A stretch of DNA of 64,000 nucleotides from Deltaproteobacteria bacterium (GTDB lineage Bacteria > UBA10199 > JACPAL01): positions 102,596-166,595 of the forward strand of contig JACPAL010000015.1 in NCBI GenBank assembly GCA_016180855.1, in the 5' to 3' direction. Below are positions 61,308 through 64,000 of this stretch, piece by piece. The number at the start of each line of letters is the position of its first letter. Positions within the stretch are counted from its first letter, which is position 1. The translations under genes were made by a program, and so were the position numbers. The notes below the pieces were generated by a model. The model had not been told where the DNA came from and did not search any database. It was given only the letters and a program-made list of their open reading frames with translations.

Positions 61308-62207
61308 TCACCCTAAATACCGATCTCCATGATCTGGAAAAAGCGTTACGATTACCCCTTCTTTCAGTTTTTCGGCGACCTTCATTGCCCCTAATAGCGC
61401 CGCTCCGGAAGAGTGTCCGACAATCAATCCCTCTTCGCGGGCCAGACGTTCTGCAATCTCATAGGCCGGTTCCGTTGGCATCGGGATCTTCTGATCCAAT
61501 TCTTTCTCCTTATAAATGCCAGGAACGATTGCCGTCGCCATATGTTTCAACCCCTCAAGTCCATGGAGCGGGTTATCCGGTTCTACAGCGACCACCTTGA
61601 TATTTTTGTTATAGTCTTTGAGTCGTCGTCCCGTCCCCATGAGGGTACCGCTTGTCCCGATCGTTGCAACAAAATGGGTTATCTTCCCGTCGATCTCACG
61701 CCAGATCTCGACGCCGGTCGTATCGTAATGGGCCTGCGGGTTGAATCTGTTGTTGTACTGGTCCGGCATAAAATATTTTTCAGGATTTTCCTTAAACAGT
61801 TTTTTGGCGAGACGGATTGCCCCATCAGAGCCTTCCATGGGGGAGGAGTAGGTGATTTTGGCACCAAAGGCGGTGATGATCTGTTTTCTCTGCTGGCTCA
61901 CGTTCTCCGGCATTACGAGTTCTACGGAGAGGCCCAGGGCGGCCCCGATCATTGCATAGGCAACCCCCGTGTTCCCTGAGGTGGAGTCCATGATCACCTT
62001 CTCTTTTGTGAGCTCGCCTGATTTTACTCCCTCCTGAACCATACGGTAAGCAGGGCGGTCCTTCACCGAGCCACCTGGATTGAAGTATTCCACCTTGGCG
62101 TAGATCTTAACCTTGCCAGACCTGACCTGTGGAATCTCGCTCCCAACCTTCCGGATTGGGACCAGGGGAGTGTCACCGATTTTGTCTAGGATAGAAGCAA
62201 TGATCAT
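61308..62207 (-). CDS. cysM: CysM-type cysteine synthase
   Basis: This 299-residue PLP enzyme has NPGGSVKDRPAYRMVQEG with the PLP Lys (about 49), DSTSGNTGVAYAMIGAALGL, ATIGTSGTLMGTGRRLKDYN and VGHSSGAALLGAM. It belongs to the CysK/CysM fold. With cysO and mec next to it, the likely reaction uses thiocarboxylated CysO and an activated serine (O-phospho- or O-acetylserine). The C-terminus FPDHGDRYLG is short, as in CysM-like enzymes. Confidence 0.9.
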   Translation of the reverse strand: MIIASILDKIGDTPLVPIRKVGSEIPQVRSGKVKIYAKVEYFNPGGSVKDRPAYRMVQEGVKSGELTKEKVIMDSTSGNTGVAYAMIGAALGLSVELVMPENVSQQRKQIITAFGAKITYSSPMEGSDGAIRLAKKLFKENPEKYFMPDQYNNRFNPQAHYDTTGVEIWREIDGKITHFVATIGTSGTLMGTGRRLKDYNKNIKVVAVEPDNPLHGLEGLKHMATAIVPGIYKEKELDQKIPMPTEPAYEIAERLAREEGLIVGHSSGAALLGAMKVAEKLKEGVIVTLFPDHGDRYLG

Positions 62208-62265
62208 AGCGCGTGTTACTCCTCACCCCTAAAGAGTTTCTTGTTCGCTCGGGAGAAAAGGGAAA

Positions 62266-62520
62266 TCATTCAATCACGTTGATCTCGATCGGTTCCACCT
62301 TAACCCCTCGCTTGCGAAAATATTCAAACGCCTCTTTCATCTTTTGTTCCGTCCCTTCCAGTTCAAGGGCAATGAGGCCGACATGATCGTCCACGCTGGC
62401 AGAGCGGATATTGAACCGTACCCTGCAACGGTCGTACATGTCGCAGATAATCGCCTCTTTTGTCCTTTCACCGGGAAAGGTGAGGTAGACCTTTCGTTTA
62501 ACGATTTTTTCCTTTGTCAT
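62266..62520 (-). CDS. NIL-domain protein
   Basis: The 84-residue ferredoxin-like-fold protein reads KRKVYLTFPGERTKEAIICD, YDRCRVRFNIRSASVDDHVG, LIALELEGTEQKMKEAFEYF and KRGVKVEPIE. This matches the NIL domain found at the end of MetN-type ABC proteins and as standalone small proteins beside sulfur amino-acid genes. It may bind methionine or a related ligand and tune the neighbouring enzymes. An AAAGGAGGG site precedes the start, and thrC ends 11 nt upstream. Confidence 0.85.
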   Translation of the reverse strand: MTKEKIVKRKVYLTFPGERTKEAIICDMYDRCRVRFNIRSASVDDHVGLIALELEGTEQKMKEAFEYFRKRGVKVEPIEINVIE

Positions 62521-62531
62521 CGATCCCTCCT

Positions 62532-63761
62532 TTAAGAATGATGCATGAGAGTTTCAAATTCCGACAGGGAGGCATTAATCACCTTGGGGGGTGGGATAAA
62601 CGGTGCAACCGCCTCCTGAGTCTTGAGTCCATTTCCCGTGATGAGCAAAGCGACCGACTCATCCTTTTTAATAAACCCTTGTCGTATCAGTTTTTTGGCA
62701 ACACCGACGGTAACCCCTCCCGCCGTCTCCGTGAAGATTCCTTCTGTTTCGGCCAGCAACCGGATTGCCTCGATGATCTCTTCATCATTCACATCCTCCC
62801 CGGTTCCACCCGATTCCCTCATGACACGCATCGCATAAAATCCATCCGCAGGATTTCCAATGGCCAGTGACTTCGCAATTGTCTTTGGCTTGACAGGCTT
62901 GAAAAGATCCCATCCCTCCTTGATTGCGGTCGTGATCGGTGAGCAGCCGGTCGCCTGTGCCCCGTGGATCTTGCACTTTTTTGAAGAGATCCACTTAAGG
63001 TTGTGAAACTCTTTAATCGCCTTTGAGACCTTCGTGATGAGTGAGCCGCCAGCCATTGGCACAACGACATGATTCGGAAGTTTCCAGCCCGATTGTTCGA
63101 TTGTTTCGTAGAAGAGGGTCTTTGATCCCTCTGCGTAGAAGGGGCGGATGTTGATGTTGACGAAGGCCCATTGATATTTTGCGGCAATTTCACTGCAAAG
63201 GCGGTTGACCTCGTCGTAGGTCCCTCTGATGCCGATCAGGTTGGTTCCGTAAATGGAGGTCCCGAGAATTTTGGTCTGTTCCAGGTCGGAGGGGATAAAG
63301 ATGTAGCTTTTCATCCCGGCTGCGGTGGCATTGGCAGCAACAGAGTTGGCGAGATTTCCGGTGGAGGCGCAGGCCGCTATCTTAAAATCAAATTCGAGTG
63401 CCTTGGAGAGGGCAACCGAGACAACACGGTCTTTAAAGGAGAGGGTTGGGTAATTGACTGAATCATTTTTGATCCAGATCTCTTTTACGCCGAGTGCCTT
63501 GGCGAGTTGTTTACCTCGAATGAGAGGCGTGAAGCCAACCTCTCGTCCGACGGTCGGCTCGTGATCAATCGGAAGAAGCTCCCGGTAACGCCACATTGAC
63601 GGTTCCCTTTTGAGGATCTTCTCTTGAGTGAGATGGCGTGCAATCTCGTCATACTTGTAGGTAACCTCCAGAGGGCCGAAACAGTATTCGCAGACATGGA
63701 TCGGCTCCTTGGGGTATTCGTGACCGCACTCGCGGCATTTGAGGCCTTTAACGAAAGACAT
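62532..63761 (-). CDS. thrC: Threonine synthase
   Basis: The 409-residue PLP enzyme carries an N-terminal zinc-ribbon-like extension: CRECGHEYPKEPIHVCEYCF (about 9-28, two CxxC pairs). The PLP Lys is in TLSFKDRVVSVALSKALEFD (about 105-124). ACASTGNLANSVAANATAAG and VPMAGGSLITKVSKAIKEF follow. It converts O-phosphohomoserine to threonine. It is the first gene of the - strand run thrC-NIL-cysM-mec-cysO. An AGAGGAG site precedes the ATG at a rather wide spacing. Confidence 0.93.
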   Translation of the reverse strand: MSFVKGLKCRECGHEYPKEPIHVCEYCFGPLEVTYKYDEIARHLTQEKILKREPSMWRYRELLPIDHEPTVGREVGFTPLIRGKQLAKALGVKEIWIKNDSVNYPTLSFKDRVVSVALSKALEFDFKIAACASTGNLANSVAANATAAGMKSYIFIPSDLEQTKILGTSIYGTNLIGIRGTYDEVNRLCSEIAAKYQWAFVNINIRPFYAEGSKTLFYETIEQSGWKLPNHVVVPMAGGSLITKVSKAIKEFHNLKWISSKKCKIHGAQATGCSPITTAIKEGWDLFKPVKPKTIAKSLAIGNPADGFYAMRVMRESGGTGEDVNDEEIIEAIRLLAETEGIFTETAGGVTVGVAKKLIRQGFIKKDESVALLITGNGLKTQEAVAPFIPPPKVINASLSEFETLMHHS

Positions 63762-63794
63762 TGAAATATCTACTCCTCTTATGTCCCAAGAAAA

Positions 63795-63843
63795 CCATGA
63801 CTGACAGCTTTACCGGGAAATCATGACTGACAGTTTTATCTGG
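63795..63843. repeat. Two imperfect 23-bp direct repeats upstream of thrC
   Basis: CCATGACTGACAGCTTTACC (from 63795) and TCATGACTGACAGTTTTATC (from 63821) are near-identical units 26 nt apart. They lie upstream of thrC on its promoter side. They may be protein-binding sites or a remnant of a mobile element end. Confidence 0.6.
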
Positions 63844-64000
63844 TCTCGGTAATCTTGCAACCTTTTTGGAGGCGTCAAAAATTTAACGAACGCCCGCTCT
63901 CGTGACCGTCACCCCCCCAACACCCATCGGGTATTTTCCCACCCATTTTCTTTTCTGACCCCTCAATTTTCTGATTGATTTTATGGGGATAAGAATAGAG

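Noticed and set aside
1..64000. CRISPR arrays, rRNA and tRNA genes
   Set aside because: No regularly spaced direct repeat arrays and no rRNA- or tRNA-like sequence were noticed on reading; a dedicated scan was not possible.
63983..64000. ATG near the right edge as start of another gene
   Set aside because: Only six codons are visible and no ribosome site precedes it.

Overview
The window is dense, intron-free bacterial DNA from a Gram-negative, diderm organism. It carries Kdo synthesis genes (kdsD, kdsA, kdsB), a tolQRAB envelope operon, a Wzi-like outer-membrane barrel and Wzx, Wzz and O-antigen-ligase type proteins. Together these indicate an LPS or capsule maker. Many radical-SAM enzymes, an MMPL lipid exporter and a sulfur-carrier (CysO-type) cysteine pathway suggest an uncultivated deltaproteobacterial (broad sense) or Nitrospirota-like lineage. 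This placement is inference; no rRNA or tRNA gene was seen.

1-28255 (+ strand) is a long surface-polysaccharide cluster. It opens with small-molecule activation genes: a P-loop kinase/HAD fusion, a histidine phosphatase, an MBL hydrolase, a Gfo/Idh oxidoreductase, a kinase-like protein and a LicC-like nucleotidyltransferase. A DUF218 protein and a tandem-duplicated GT2 follow. Next come a sugar epimerase, two SGNH proteins flanking a B12-type radical-SAM enzyme, a truncated SxtJ-like remnant, an intact DUF5989 microprotein, a methyltransferase, Wzx, Wzy and a GT-C protein broken by a frameshift. A heptose-like section follows: SIS isomerase, cytidylyltransferase-PfkB fusion, radical SAM, a TPP-dependent E1 alpha/beta pair and a GT2. 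The cluster ends with Wzz and an SLBB export protein.

28252-31460 (- strand) is kdsB-kdsA-kdsD plus a GT8-like transferase. 31684-37337 (+ strand) is a second sugar-modification operon: radical SAM/SPASM, methyltransferase, DegT aminotransferase, split transketolase and epimerase. Two TPP-enzyme pairs in one polysaccharide region, neither with the rest of its usual complex, is the most intriguing theme. Attachment of two-carbon branches to sugars is one testable explanation.

37334-54655 (- strand) runs, in transcription order: PNPOx-like, sat, tolQRAB, glpA, glpB, a small Fe-S protein, an alkyl-DHAP-synthase-like flavoprotein, a truncated flavoprotein, a CCG-domain Fe-S protein, a lipid kinase, PAP2, MMPL exporter and a frameshifted wzi. 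The middle looks like a glycerol-3-phosphate/DHAP and possibly ether-lipid locus. 54722-57153 (+ strand) holds a second Wzz and a second ligase/polymerase with a palindromic repeat inserted in frame. 57150-63761 (- strand) carries a secreted collagen-like protein, a DASS transporter, an odd radical-SAM protein, and cysO-mec-cysM, a NIL-domain protein and thrC.

Decay marks recur: a GAPDH N-terminal fragment, an SxtJ C-terminal fragment, two single-base frameshifts (or sequence errors), a half MITE-like repeat and a 20-bp inverted repeat. The cluster therefore seems to have been built and eroded by recombination.
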